The notes under the pieces are model-generated. The model ran no database searches and was not told the DNA's origin. It saw nothing but the letters and a program-made list of their open reading frames with translations. 64,000 nucleotides of DNA from Mycolicibacter heraklionensis (GTDB lineage: Bacteria > Actinomycetota > Actinomycetes > Mycobacteriales > Mycobacteriaceae), in the NCBI RefSeq assembly GCF_001021505.1, contig NZ_LDPO01000019.1:1-64000 (forward strand). The letters are read 5' to 3'. Made by a program: the position numbers and the translations under genes. Within the stretch, counting starts at the first letter, position 1. Each line of letters begins with the position of its first letter. Below are positions 36,166 through 47,825 of the stretch, one piece after another.

Positions 36166-37524
36166 TCAGGCGGCGGTCAGCCGAGTCAGCGCCCGCAGCG
36201 GAATGGGCAGCCAGGCCGGCCGGTGGCGGGCCTCGTAGCCGGCCTCATAGACCGCCTTGTCCACTTCGTAGGCGGCCAGTAACGCGGCGCTCTCACGCGG
36301 GTCGGCGCCAGATTCGGCCCCATAGCCCTCACAGAAGGCGCTGCGGCAGCGGTCCAGCCACTCGCGGGCGCGGGTGGCCAGTTGCCGGTCGTGGCCATCA
36401 CGCGACACGTCGGCCAGTTTCCCGTACGCGGCGTACTCGTAGGACCGCAGCACCCCCGCGACATCTCGCAGCGGCGAGTCCGGCCTCCGACGCTCCGACA
36501 ACGGCGCGCCGGGCTCGCCTTCGAAATCGATCAGCAGCCACCCGTTCGGGGTACGCAGCACCTGACCCAGATGCAAGTCGCCGTGGACTCGCTGCACCGT
36601 GATCTTCTCGTCGGCCAGCGCCGCGAATCGTTGTTCGATCGCAGCCATGTGGGGGCGCAGCTCGGGCACCGTCTCCGCCGTCGCCGCCAGCCGCGACAGC
36701 AGCGTCTGCGCCGGGAAGACCGACTCCGACGTCCCCAGGCTTTCGGCGAGTGTCCGGTGCACCGACGCGACAGCCTCACCGAGCCGGTACGACTCGCCGG
36801 CGAAGTCGCCGCCTACTTCGTAGGCGTACAGGTCGGCTTCGGCGAACAGATCGCGCACACTCGCGGTCGCCATCGCCCAGCCTTCGGCGGAGTTCATCGC
36901 GTATTCGCTGACCATGCCCAGTGCGTAGGTGAGCACGCCGGAGTCGCCCGGTAACTCGATCCGGTAGGAGCCCAACAGCCGCGGCACGTGGGGGTTGGCG
37001 GCCCGGCCCAGCGCCGCGTTGAGCTCGATGTCCGGATTGATGCCGTCTCTGGGTCGCCGGAACACCTTGAGGACCACTTTCTCCTCGACGATGACGCTGG
37101 TGTTGCTCTGCTCGGCTTCCGATACGCGAGAGTCGGCCCGGACCGGCAGCGCTGCCCCCGGCTCCGGTGCGAACGTGACGTCGCCCCGCTGGGCCGACGA
37201 ATCGATCAGTGACAACAAGACTCGGGTGGTCGCGGCGTCATACAGCGCGTCATAGGCGGTGTGGCCCGCATGGGTTCCGATCATCGCGATCTGGGCGTAT
37301 TCCGGCGCCAGGTCCACGTCCCAGGCGACTATCACCTGGTAGCGATCGGCGGTGCCGTCGGTGTAGCCGACATCGATCAGCACCAGCTGCAGCCCGTCAC
37401 CCAGCTCCTGCACCACAACGGAATCTGCGTTCCTCAGTTGCCGATTCCGTCCCGCGTACCAGCGTCGGGTCGGTAGCCATTCCGCCCACGGCAGGCCCGC
37501 TGGTTCGCCGGTGCCACCAGTCAT
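36166..37524 (-). CDS. pep2: Maltokinase Pep2 (Mak)
   Basis: Pep2 phosphorylates maltose with ATP to maltose-1-phosphate, the donor for GlgE. ATG 37524 (ATGA overlap with the treS stop, AAGGAGG upstream) gives 452 residues, close to the M. tuberculosis 455. The N-cap domain (1-90, LPWAEWLPTRRWYAGRNR) is followed by a kinase-like fold with VVLKVFRR, the catalytic loop VHGDLHLGQVL and the metal-binding IDFEGEP. In M. tuberculosis Pep2 forms a complex with TreS, and the overlap here supports the same. Its product has no cluster-encoded consumer because glgE is a scar. Confidence 0.96.
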   Translation of the reverse strand: MTGGTGEPAGLPWAEWLPTRRWYAGRNRQLRNADSVVVQELGDGLQLVLIDVGYTDGTADRYQVIVAWDVDLAPEYAQIAMIGTHAGHTAYDALYDAATTRVLLSLIDSSAQRGDVTFAPEPGAALPVRADSRVSEAEQSNTSVIVEEKVVLKVFRRPRDGINPDIELNAALGRAANPHVPRLLGSYRIELPGDSGVLTYALGMVSEYAMNSAEGWAMATASVRDLFAEADLYAYEVGGDFAGESYRLGEAVASVHRTLAESLGTSESVFPAQTLLSRLAATAETVPELRPHMAAIEQRFAALADEKITVQRVHGDLHLGQVLRTPNGWLLIDFEGEPGAPLSERRRPDSPLRDVAGVLRSYEYAAYGKLADVSRDGHDRQLATRAREWLDRCRSAFCEGYGAESGADPRESAALLAAYEVDKAVYEAGYEARHRPAWLPIPLRALTRLTAA

Positions 37525-39320
37525 GACATGTCCTCCTTCGACTCGCATGGCTCGCACAGCTGAAACCAGTAGAAGCCGTGCCCGGGCAGCGTGAGCAGGT
37601 ATGGGAGTTTTCCGATTCGGGGAAATTCCACGGACCCGGTGAGTTCCACCGGCGTATGGCCGTCCCAGTGCTGCAGATTCAATTCGATCGGCTGCGGAAA
37701 CCGGGACAGGTTGTTGACGCACAAGACGGTGTTCCCCTCGTCGCCCGAGATCTCCCGCACGTAAGCCAGCACTGACGGATTGGACCCTCCCAATTCCCGG
37801 AACCCGCCAAGGGCGAAAGCCTCATAACGGCGCCGGATGGCGAGCATGGTGCGGGTCCAGTTGAGCAACGACGTCGAGGTGTCGCGTTGCGATTCGACGT
37901 TGACCGACTGATGGCCGTAGACCGCGTCTTGAATGGGCGGCAAATAGAGGCGACCGGGGTTCGCGGTCGAGAAACCGGCATTGCGGTCGGGTGTCCACTG
38001 CATCGGGGTGCGCACCGCGTCCCGGTCGCCCAGCCAGATGATGTCCCCCATGCCTATCTCGTCACCGTAGTAGAGGATCGGGGAGCCGGGCAACGACAGC
38101 AACAGGGCGGTGAACAGCTCGATCTGGTTGCGGTCTTTGTCCAGCAGTGGAGCCAGCCGGCGCCGGATCCCCACATTCGCCTTCATCCGCGGGTCTTTCG
38201 CGTATTCGGCGTACATATAGTCGCGCTCGTCGTCGGTGACCATCTCCAAGGTCAACTCGTCATGGTTGCGCAGGAAGATTCCCCACTGCGCCAGATGCGG
38301 GATCGGCGGAGTCTGCGCCATGATCTCTGAAATCGGGAAGCGTGACTCGCGGCGCACCGCCATGAAAATGCGTGGCATCAGCGGGAAGTGGAATGCCATG
38401 TGGCATTCGTCGCCGCCGGTGTCGGGATCGCCGAAATATTCGACCACGTCGGTGGGCCATTGATTGGCCTCGGCCAGCAGCACCGCGCCGGGGAACTCGT
38501 CGTCGACAACCTTGCGGCAGCGTTTCAGGAAATCATGTGTCTCGGGCAGGTTTTCGCAATTGGTTCCCTCTCTCTCGAACAGGTACGGCACCGCGTCCAA
38601 ACGAAAACCGTCGATGCCGAGGTTCAGCCAGAACCGCAGCACGTCGATCATGGCCTCCTGCACCGCCGGGTTGTCGTAGTTCAGGTCGGGCTGGTGGGAG
38701 AAGAACCGGTGCCAATAGAACTGGCGGCGAACCGGGTCAAAGGTCCAGTTGGACTCTTCGGTGTCGACGAAGATGATCCGTGCGTCGGCGTACCGCTCGC
38801 TGGTGTCGCTCCACACGTAGTAGTCGCCGTGCGGGCCGTCCGGGTCCTGGCGCGACTGTTGAAACCACGGATGGCTGTCGGAGGTGTGGTTCATCACCAG
38901 GTCGGTGATGACCCGGATGCCCCGTCGGTGCGCAGCGTCGAGCAGTTCGACGAAGTCATCGACGGTGCCGAACTCCGGCAAAACCTTGTAGAAGTCCCGG
39001 ATGTCGTAGCCGCCGTCGCGCAGCGGCGAGTCGTAGAACGGCGGCAGCCACAGGCAGTCGACGCCGAGCCACTGCAGGTAGTCCAGCTGCTCGGTCAGGC
39101 CGCGCAGGTCACCGATGCCGTCGCCGTTGGAGTCGTAGAACGCCCGGACCAGCACCTCGTAGAACACCGCACGTTTGAACCAGACGGGGTCCGCAGGCAG
39201 TGCCGCGGCATCGCCGAAGTCGTCTGCGCTCGGGTGCTCGACGATGCCGTCCTCGACATGGCTACCCGATGCGGGGTCTGGTGGGTCCTGACCAAATTCG
39301 TGGTGAGCGTCGATGGCCAT
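37521..39320 (-). CDS. treS: Trehalose synthase/amylase TreS
   Basis: TreS interconverts trehalose and maltose and, with Pep2, channels trehalose into the GlgE pathway. The 599-residue GH13 enzyme (601 in M. tuberculosis) has nucleophile Asp242 (GFRLDAVPYL), acid Glu284 (LLAEANQW) and Asp354 (RNHDELTLE), plus the substrate motif YEVLVRAFYDSNGDGIGD. ATG 39320 is used. The gene order treS-pep2 is the standard mycobacterial pair. It is preceded by malQ on the same strand with a 30-base gap. Confidence 0.97.
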   Translation of the reverse strand: MAIDAHHEFGQDPPDPASGSHVEDGIVEHPSADDFGDAAALPADPVWFKRAVFYEVLVRAFYDSNGDGIGDLRGLTEQLDYLQWLGVDCLWLPPFYDSPLRDGGYDIRDFYKVLPEFGTVDDFVELLDAAHRRGIRVITDLVMNHTSDSHPWFQQSRQDPDGPHGDYYVWSDTSERYADARIIFVDTEESNWTFDPVRRQFYWHRFFSHQPDLNYDNPAVQEAMIDVLRFWLNLGIDGFRLDAVPYLFEREGTNCENLPETHDFLKRCRKVVDDEFPGAVLLAEANQWPTDVVEYFGDPDTGGDECHMAFHFPLMPRIFMAVRRESRFPISEIMAQTPPIPHLAQWGIFLRNHDELTLEMVTDDERDYMYAEYAKDPRMKANVGIRRRLAPLLDKDRNQIELFTALLLSLPGSPILYYGDEIGMGDIIWLGDRDAVRTPMQWTPDRNAGFSTANPGRLYLPPIQDAVYGHQSVNVESQRDTSTSLLNWTRTMLAIRRRYEAFALGGFRELGGSNPSVLAYVREISGDEGNTVLCVNNLSRFPQPIELNLQHWDGHTPVELTGSVEFPRIGKLPYLLTLPGHGFYWFQLCEPCESKEDMS

Positions 39321-39350
39321 ATCTCGACTTGTACCCCATTCCGCACGTGA

Positions 39351-41351
39351 TTACCTGCCGGATGTTTCGTGACCTTCGTCGGGCGAGAACAACGCCGCGA
39401 TGCGGGCGATCCTCGGGTCGGCTTGCAGCTGCTCAAGAGGTTGGGGCAGCGGCAGCCGCCAGTTCGGGTATTGGTCGACGGTGCCGGGCAGGTTGGGCTG
39501 ACACGGCTCGGCCAGCACGTCGTAAGGGGAGACCAGCTTCAGCCGGCTCGGGGTGGCCGCCAGAAATCGGTGCAGGGCGTCGATGATCGTCTGCTCATCC
39601 GGCGCCCCGGTGTCCTCGGGCCCCAGCAGCCCTTCGGAACGCAGCAGCGCGAGCCACTCGGCGCGTTCTTTGTCGGCGGCGGCCTGCGCGGCCGCCACGT
39701 CGTCGAGCAGCCCCCGGGTGGCGCGTGCCCGCACATGCTCGGCGCGGAAGAACCCGGCCGCGGTGGGCAGGTCGTGGGTGGAAATGCTGGCGGCCACCCG
39801 CGATGGCCACTTCGCCGGCGGAAGCAACGGCTGGCCGGGGGTCGACTCATCGCGGGTGAACCAGGAGACCGCGCAGCCCAGCATTCCGTTGTCGGCCAGT
39901 GCCCGGGTGACTTCCGGTTCGACGGTTCCCAGGTCCTCGCCGATGACGACCGCGTTGGCGCGATGCGCCTCCAGCGCCAGAACCGCGAGCATGACGTCGG
40001 CGTCGTAGTGCACGTAGGTACCGCGATCGGGGCTCTCACCGGGTGGGATCCACCACAGCCGCCACAAGCCGGCGACGTGGTCGATGCGCACACCATCCGC
40101 GTGGGCCAGCACGGCCCGCAGCATGTCGCGGACCGCGGTGTAGCCGGTGGCCGCCAAGCGGTCCGGCCGCCAGGGCGGTAGCCGCCAGTCCTGGCCCCGG
40201 GGGCTGAAGGTGTCCGGAGGCGCACCGACACTGGCCTGCACGGCCAGCACGTCGGCCAGGGCCCAGGCATCGGCGCCATCGCCGTCGACGCCGACTGCCA
40301 GGTCATGCAGCACCCCCAGCGCCATGCCGGAGTCTTTGGCGGCGGCCTGGACCGCCAGCAGCTGCTCCGCGCAGCGCTGCTGCACCCAGGCATGGAACGC
40401 GACCCGCGGCGCGAGCTCTCGGCGCGCCGCCGCCACCGCGGATCCGGTTGCGTCGCGCAGCGGCGCCGGCCAACTCGACCACCGCCCGCCATGTCGTTCA
40501 GCCAGCGCGCAGTAGGTCGCCCAGTCGCGCAACGCCCTGTTCTCCGACGACTCGTCAACGGGGCAGGGGCGACCCTCGGCACGCCAGAGCAACTCCAGGG
40601 CCGCGCGTTTGGCCGCCCAGACCAGGTCGTAGTCGATTCGCGCGGTGTCCGCAGCCACCCGTAGCGCGTCGACTTCCGCCCGGGTGTCCGGATCGGCGCG
40701 GTGGTAGGCGGCGAGGTCGACGATGCTCAGTGCCAGCGGGTTGGCAAACCGCCGGCTCGACGGCGTATACGGCGACGGCTGCACCGGATGCGTCGGACCC
40801 GGCGCGTGCAGCGGATTGAGCAGGACCGCACCGGCGCCGTGTTCGGTGGCAGTCCAGGCCACCCAATCCCGCAGGTCTGACAGGTCGCCGATGCCCCAGG
40901 AGCGCGCGGACCGCAACGCGTACAACTGCAGCATCCATCCCCACGTGGCCGGCGCCTGCGGCACCCGGGCGGGAGCCGCCACCAGCGTGACTTCCTGGCC
41001 ATTGCGCAGCTGAAGTCGGTACCAGCCCGCAGCCAGCTCGGCGGGCAGTTCATCGCGCACCACCGTGCGCTCGCCGTCCTCGCTCAGCACCGCGGTGGCC
41101 CCCGGGAACGACAGGGGCAGTCCGGTCACCCGGACGGCGGCCGTGGGTGGCGCCGCACCCGCACGCCGGCGTTCGTTCAGCCTGGCCAACTCACGACGAC
41201 GGTCGGCTTCGTTGCCGGCCTCGACTTCGAGCAGCCGAAGCACCCGGACCACGACGTCGGTGTCGACCTGCACCAACTCGCGCCGTTCGTTGCGGTAGGC
41301 GGTCGCCACGCCGTGTGCCGTTGCCAGCCGGCGCAGGTCATCAGCCACCAC
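39351..41351 (-). CDS. malQ: 4-alpha-glucanotransferase MalQ (GH77)
   Basis: MalQ disproportionates malto-oligosaccharides. The 666-residue protein is shorter than the 724 I recall for M. tuberculosis MalQ and looks rather diverged. It has the GH77 elements SWGIGDLSDL (substrate site), GVRIDHVAGLWRLWW with the nucleophile Asp, GEDLGTVEPEV with the acid Glu, and STHDLPT with the third acid. An N-terminal accessory domain (1-140) precedes the barrel. The start is GTG 41351, with a second GTG directly after. It is divergent from glgX; the 138-base gap shows no clear operator. Confidence 0.92.
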   Translation of the reverse strand: MVADDLRRLATAHGVATAYRNERRELVQVDTDVVVRVLRLLEVEAGNEADRRRELARLNERRRAGAAPPTAAVRVTGLPLSFPGATAVLSEDGERTVVRDELPAELAAGWYRLQLRNGQEVTLVAAPARVPQAPATWGWMLQLYALRSARSWGIGDLSDLRDWVAWTATEHGAGAVLLNPLHAPGPTHPVQPSPYTPSSRRFANPLALSIVDLAAYHRADPDTRAEVDALRVAADTARIDYDLVWAAKRAALELLWRAEGRPCPVDESSENRALRDWATYCALAERHGGRWSSWPAPLRDATGSAVAAARRELAPRVAFHAWVQQRCAEQLLAVQAAAKDSGMALGVLHDLAVGVDGDGADAWALADVLAVQASVGAPPDTFSPRGQDWRLPPWRPDRLAATGYTAVRDMLRAVLAHADGVRIDHVAGLWRLWWIPPGESPDRGTYVHYDADVMLAVLALEAHRANAVVIGEDLGTVEPEVTRALADNGMLGCAVSWFTRDESTPGQPLLPPAKWPSRVAASISTHDLPTAAGFFRAEHVRARATRGLLDDVAAAQAAADKERAEWLALLRSEGLLGPEDTGAPDEQTIIDALHRFLAATPSRLKLVSPYDVLAEPCQPNLPGTVDQYPNWRLPLPQPLEQLQADPRIARIAALFSPDEGHETSGR

Positions 41352-41489
41352 GACAACGTCTATACCCGCGTCGGGGGCGTTTCAACAACGGCCACCGTAA
41401 TGTCGTAGGCGGCCATAGTTTGACCGTCCGGCAGGCGGGTAGCCAGCACCGGCAAAGGTGCGTGGAATCGAAAGTCCTGACGAGGTTGG

Positions 41490-43634
<2,145 letters not shown>

Positions 43635-43637
43635 GGA

Positions 43638-45935
43638 ATGGCCCTCCCGGTGCTGTCCACATATCGGTTACAGCTGCGGGGCGCGGAAAGCGGCTTCGCG
43701 TTCACCTTCGCCGACGCCGAGGAACTGCTCGACTACTTCGACGCACTCGGCGTTTCGCACCTCTATCTCTCACCCGTGCTGACCGCGGTACGCGGATCGA
43801 CCCACGGTTACGACGTGGTTGATCCCACCACGGTGTCTGCCGAACTGGGTGGCGCCGAGGGTTTGGCGCGGCTGTCGGCGGCCGCGCGCGCACGCGGAAT
43901 GGGTCTGGTCATCGACATCGTGCCCAACCATGTCGGGGTGGCCAGACCGGAGCAGAACCCGTGGTGGTGGGATGTGCTCAAGCATGGCCGGGCATCGCGA
44001 TACGCCGCATACTTCGACATCGATTGGGAACTCGGTGACGGCCGAATCATTCTGCCGGTACTGGGATCTGACCACGATGTCGCTGACCTGGCGGTCGACG
44101 GCGACACACTGCGGCTGGGTGATCTGGTGTTTCCGATCTCGCCCGGAACCGGCAGCGGCAGCGGCGCCCAAGTCCACGATCGCCAGCACTATCGGTTGGT
44201 CGGCTGGCGCAACGGTATCTGCGGATACCGCCGCTTCTTTTCGATCACATCGCTGGCCGGCCTGCGCCAAGAGGATCGGACCGTTTTCGAGGCCTGGCAC
44301 GCCGAGCCGGCCCGCTGGTTCGACGCCCGGCTGGTCGACGGCGTGCGGGTCGATCACCCGGACGGGCTGTCGGATCCGCAGGGATATCTGGAGCGGCTGC
44401 GCGCGCTGATCGGGCCTGACGCCTGGATCGTCGTCGAAAAGATTCTGGCCGTTGATGAGTCGCTCGAACCGAGCCTCCCGGTAGCCGGCTCGACCGGTTA
44501 CGACGCCCTGCGGGAGATCGGCGGGCTGTTCATCGACCCCACTGGCGAGCCGGCGTTGACCGAGCTGTTCGAAACCACCGGGGTCGACTATCGCGCGATG
44601 CCGGTCCTGCTGGCCGAACAGAAGGAGAGCGCGGCTGCCGAGACGTTGGGCAGCGAGCTGGCGCGACTGTGCCGCTGTGTGGTGAGCGCTACCGGCGCCG
44701 AACATCCGCTGTTGCCCGATGCCGTCGTGGCTCTGCTCGGTCAGGTCGGTGTCTATCGCAGCGACTATCCCGGCTTGGCCGCGATACTGCCGGTGGCGCT
44801 GGCGCAAACTCACGCCGAGCGGCCGGAACTCGACGAGCCGCTTGAGCTGGTCGCGGCTGCGATCGCCGACGACGGCGAAGCCGCGGTGCGGTTGCAACAG
44901 CTGTGCGGGGCGGTGACCGCCAAGGCAACCGAAGACTGCCTGTTCTACCGGGACGCAAGGCTGGTGTCGCTCAACGAGGTCGGCGGCAATCCGCGGTATT
45001 TCGGTGTGGGATCGGCGGAGTTTCATCACCGGGCCGCCACCAGGGCACGGCACTGGCCGCACACCATGACCACGCTGTCCACCCACGACACCAAACGCGG
45101 CGAGGATGTACGGGCGCGTATCGGCGTGTTGTCGCAGGTGCCGTCGTTGTGGGCGGAGTTCGTCGCCCGTTGGGAATCCAGGGCGCCGTCACCCGACCTG
45201 GCTACCGGACTTTTCCTGTGGCAGAACATTTTCGGTGTCTGGCCACTCGACGGTCGGGTGACCACCACGCTGCGGGAGCGACTGCACGCCTATGCCGAAA
45301 AGGCGGCTCGCGAAGCGGACCGGCGGACATCGTGGCACGACCCCGACACAGAGTTCGAGAGCGCACTGCATCGTTGGCTCGACGACATCCTGGATGGGCC
45401 TATCGCGCAAGAACTGACGGAGCTCGTCGCCGAACTCGCACCGCACATCGACAGCGACATCCTGGGTCAGAAACTGGTGGCCCTGACCGTCCCCGGCATC
45501 CCGGACGTCTACCAGGGCACTGAACTGTGCGACGACAGCTTGGTCGACCCGGACAACCGGCGGCCTGTCGACTACGGCGCGCGCCGTGAAGCGCTCACCT
45601 CTTTGCGCCACCCGAAGATGGCAGTGGTCGCTACCGCGTTGCAGATGCGACGAGCCCGGCCCGCCACCTTCCTGCACGGTGGTTACCGCCCGGTGCTGGC
45701 GTCCGGTCCGGCGTCGGAACATGTCGTGGCGTTTCGCCGCGGCGATGACGTCGTGGTGGCGGTCAGCCGGTGGACGGTGCGCCTGCAGGGCACCGGATGG
45801 CGCGATACCGCCGTCGCACTGCCGCCGGGCACCTGGTCCGACGCGCTCTCCGGCGTCAGGCACAGTGGACCGGTGCCGGCTGTCGAGTTGTTCGCCGAAC
45901 TACCGGTTGCGCTGCTGGAGCGTATCGATGACTGA
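43638..45935 (+). CDS. treY: Maltooligosyl trehalose synthase TreY
   Basis: TreY rearranges the reducing-end alpha-1,4 bond of maltodextrin to the alpha,alpha-1,1 bond of trehalose. The 765 residues match the M. tuberculosis length. GH13 motifs are DIVPNHVGVA, GVRVDHPDGLSDP with the nucleophile Asp, VVEKILAVDE with the acid Glu, and TLSTHDTKRGEDVRAR. The ending VPGIPDVYQGTELCDDSLVDPDNRRPVDY is family-typical when read in parts (VPGIPDVYQGTEL; LVDPDNRRPVDY). ATG 43638 follows the treX stop closely. Confidence 0.96.
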   Translation: MALPVLSTYRLQLRGAESGFAFTFADAEELLDYFDALGVSHLYLSPVLTAVRGSTHGYDVVDPTTVSAELGGAEGLARLSAAARARGMGLVIDIVPNHVGVARPEQNPWWWDVLKHGRASRYAAYFDIDWELGDGRIILPVLGSDHDVADLAVDGDTLRLGDLVFPISPGTGSGSGAQVHDRQHYRLVGWRNGICGYRRFFSITSLAGLRQEDRTVFEAWHAEPARWFDARLVDGVRVDHPDGLSDPQGYLERLRALIGPDAWIVVEKILAVDESLEPSLPVAGSTGYDALREIGGLFIDPTGEPALTELFETTGVDYRAMPVLLAEQKESAAAETLGSELARLCRCVVSATGAEHPLLPDAVVALLGQVGVYRSDYPGLAAILPVALAQTHAERPELDEPLELVAAAIADDGEAAVRLQQLCGAVTAKATEDCLFYRDARLVSLNEVGGNPRYFGVGSAEFHHRAATRARHWPHTMTTLSTHDTKRGEDVRARIGVLSQVPSLWAEFVARWESRAPSPDLATGLFLWQNIFGVWPLDGRVTTTLRERLHAYAEKAAREADRRTSWHDPDTEFESALHRWLDDILDGPIAQELTELVAELAPHIDSDILGQKLVALTVPGIPDVYQGTELCDDSLVDPDNRRPVDYGARREALTSLRHPKMAVVATALQMRRARPATFLHGGYRPVLASGPASEHVVAFRRGDDVVVAVSRWTVRLQGTGWRDTAVALPPGTWSDALSGVRHSGPVPAVELFAELPVALLERIDD

Positions 45936-47670
45936 CTTCGCCGTCTGGGCGCCAACGCCGGCAGTCGTCGCCCTCGACGTCGAGGGGGTGGCGCACCCGA
46001 TGGCCCGTTCGGGTGGTGGGTGGTGGCGGACAACGCTCGACGTGGCGCCTGATGCCCGCTACGGGTATCTGCTCGACGACGACCCGCAGGTGCTGCCGGA
46101 TCCGAGGTCGGCCCGCCAGCCCGAGGGCGTGCACGCGCGTTCGGCGGTGTGGGACGAGGGCAGCCTGACTTGGACCGACGACGACTGGGCAGGGCGGCCG
46201 GTCGAAGGCGCGGTGATCTATGAACTGCACGTCGGCACATTCACTCCTGCGGGCACCTTCGATTCCGCCATCGAGAAGCTGGATCACCTGGTCGACTTGG
46301 GTGTCGATTTTGTGGAGCTGATGCCGGTCAATGCCTTCTCCGGTCCGCACGGCTGGGGGTACGACGGCGTGCTGTGGTACGCGGTGCATGAGCCCTATGG
46401 CGGCCCGAATGGGTTGGCGCGCTTTGTCGATGCCTGCCACAACCGCGGCCTGGGGGTGCTGGTCGACGCCGTGTTCAACCACCTCGGCCCGTCCGGGAAT
46501 TATCTTCCGCGCTTCGGACCGTATCTGTCGGAGGCACGTAACCCGTGGGGCAATGCCGTCAACATCGACGGCGCCGACTCCGACGAAGTGCGCCGCTACA
46601 TCATCGACTGTGCGCTGCGCTGGATGCGTGTCTTCCATGTCGACGGCCTACGGCTGGATGCCGTGCATGCGCTGGTGGACACCACCGCGATCAATATTCT
46701 CGAGGAGCTGGCTGCCGAAACCGACACGCTCGCTGCGCAGTTGGGCCGGCCGCTGTCGCTCATCGCGGAAAGCGACCGCAACGACCCACGGACCATCGCC
46801 CGTCGCGAAGACGGTGGCTACGGGATGACCGCGCAATGGGACGACGACATCCACCACGCCATCCACACCGCGGTATCCGGTGAGCGGCAAGGCTATTACG
46901 CCGACTTCGGCAGCATGGCCACCTTGGCGACCACGTTGCGTAACGGCTTTTTCCATGCGGCCACCTATTCGTCGTTTCGCCGCCGGCGCCACGGTCGTCC
47001 GCTGCCGATCTCGCAGATTCCGGCGACCCGCTTGTTGGCCTACACGTGCACCCACGATCAGGTCGGCAACCGAGCGCTCGGCGACCGACCCTCGCAGAAC
47101 CTGACCGCCGGACAGCTCGCGATAAAGGCCGCACTGGTACTGCTCTCGCCCTACACCGCAATGCTTTTCATGGGCGAGGAATGGGGCGCACTCACCCCGT
47201 TTCAGTTCTTCAGTTCGCACGAGGATCCGCAGGTGGCGCGCGCCACCGCCGAAGGCCGCAAGGCCGAGTTCGCCGAGCACGGCTGGAACGCCGACGAGAT
47301 CCCGGACCCGCAGGACCCCGAAACCTTCCAGCGGTCCAAGCTGGCCTGGGGCGAGCTCGCGGAGCAACGCCACCGAGAGCTGCTGGGCGTCTACCAGGCG
47401 CTGATCGGGCTGCGCGCTGAAATCGGTCCGGCCGGGCCGTGGTTGAGCCAACTCACGATCGACTACGACGAGGACGCGCGCTGGTTCGCCATGCGCCGCG
47501 GTCCGCTTCTGCTGGTCTGCAACCTCAGCGAGACCGCGGCGAGCGTGCCGTTCGACGGCGAGCCGGTGCTGGCCTGGGGAACACCACGGGTTGACACCGA
47601 CACCACACTGTTACCGGGACATTCGTTCGCGGTCCTACGCCAGGCTCAGGAGTCCTTGGCCGGGGAGTGA
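45928..47670 (+). CDS. treZ: Maltooligosyl trehalose trehalohydrolase TreZ
   Basis: TreZ cleaves free trehalose from the product of TreY. ATG 45928 (MTDFAVWAPTPAVVALDVEG) overlaps the treY end by eight bases and gives 580 residues, exactly the expected length. It has a short CBM48-like N-domain, then GH13 motifs VDAVFNHLGPSGNY, GLRLDAVHALVD with the nucleophile Asp, LIAESDRNDP with the acid Glu, and THDQVGNRALG. With treX and treY it makes trehalose from glycogen, which TreS can then pass on as maltose. Confidence 0.96.
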   Translation: MTDFAVWAPTPAVVALDVEGVAHPMARSGGGWWRTTLDVAPDARYGYLLDDDPQVLPDPRSARQPEGVHARSAVWDEGSLTWTDDDWAGRPVEGAVIYELHVGTFTPAGTFDSAIEKLDHLVDLGVDFVELMPVNAFSGPHGWGYDGVLWYAVHEPYGGPNGLARFVDACHNRGLGVLVDAVFNHLGPSGNYLPRFGPYLSEARNPWGNAVNIDGADSDEVRRYIIDCALRWMRVFHVDGLRLDAVHALVDTTAINILEELAAETDTLAAQLGRPLSLIAESDRNDPRTIARREDGGYGMTAQWDDDIHHAIHTAVSGERQGYYADFGSMATLATTLRNGFFHAATYSSFRRRRHGRPLPISQIPATRLLAYTCTHDQVGNRALGDRPSQNLTAGQLAIKAALVLLSPYTAMLFMGEEWGALTPFQFFSSHEDPQVARATAEGRKAEFAEHGWNADEIPDPQDPETFQRSKLAWGELAEQRHRELLGVYQALIGLRAEIGPAGPWLSQLTIDYDEDARWFAMRRGPLLLVCNLSETAASVPFDGEPVLAWGTPRVDTDTTLLPGHSFAVLRQAQESLAGE

Positions 47671-47746
47671 TTCGCGCAACACCGGTCCGCGATTGCAGTC
47701 GGCGTCACCCATGGTCAGCAACCCTGCAGGAATATCGCAACCCGTG

Positions 47747-47762
47747 GTAATGGTCCCGAAAT
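47747..47762. promoter_or_regulatory. Candidate GlnR box upstream of nasN
   Basis: GTAAT-N6-GAAAT resembles the actinobacterial GlnR half-site pair (GTNAC-N6-GAAAC type) with the last base changed in each half. It lies 63 bases before the nasN start. GlnR controls nitrogen assimilation in mycobacteria, so the position makes sense, but the match is imperfect. Confidence 0.35.
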
Positions 47763-47825
47763 GATCTTGAAACCTGCGCGCGGCAGGGTGACGGCAAGGC
47801 CCGCAACCGCAGGAGGTGACCTTCC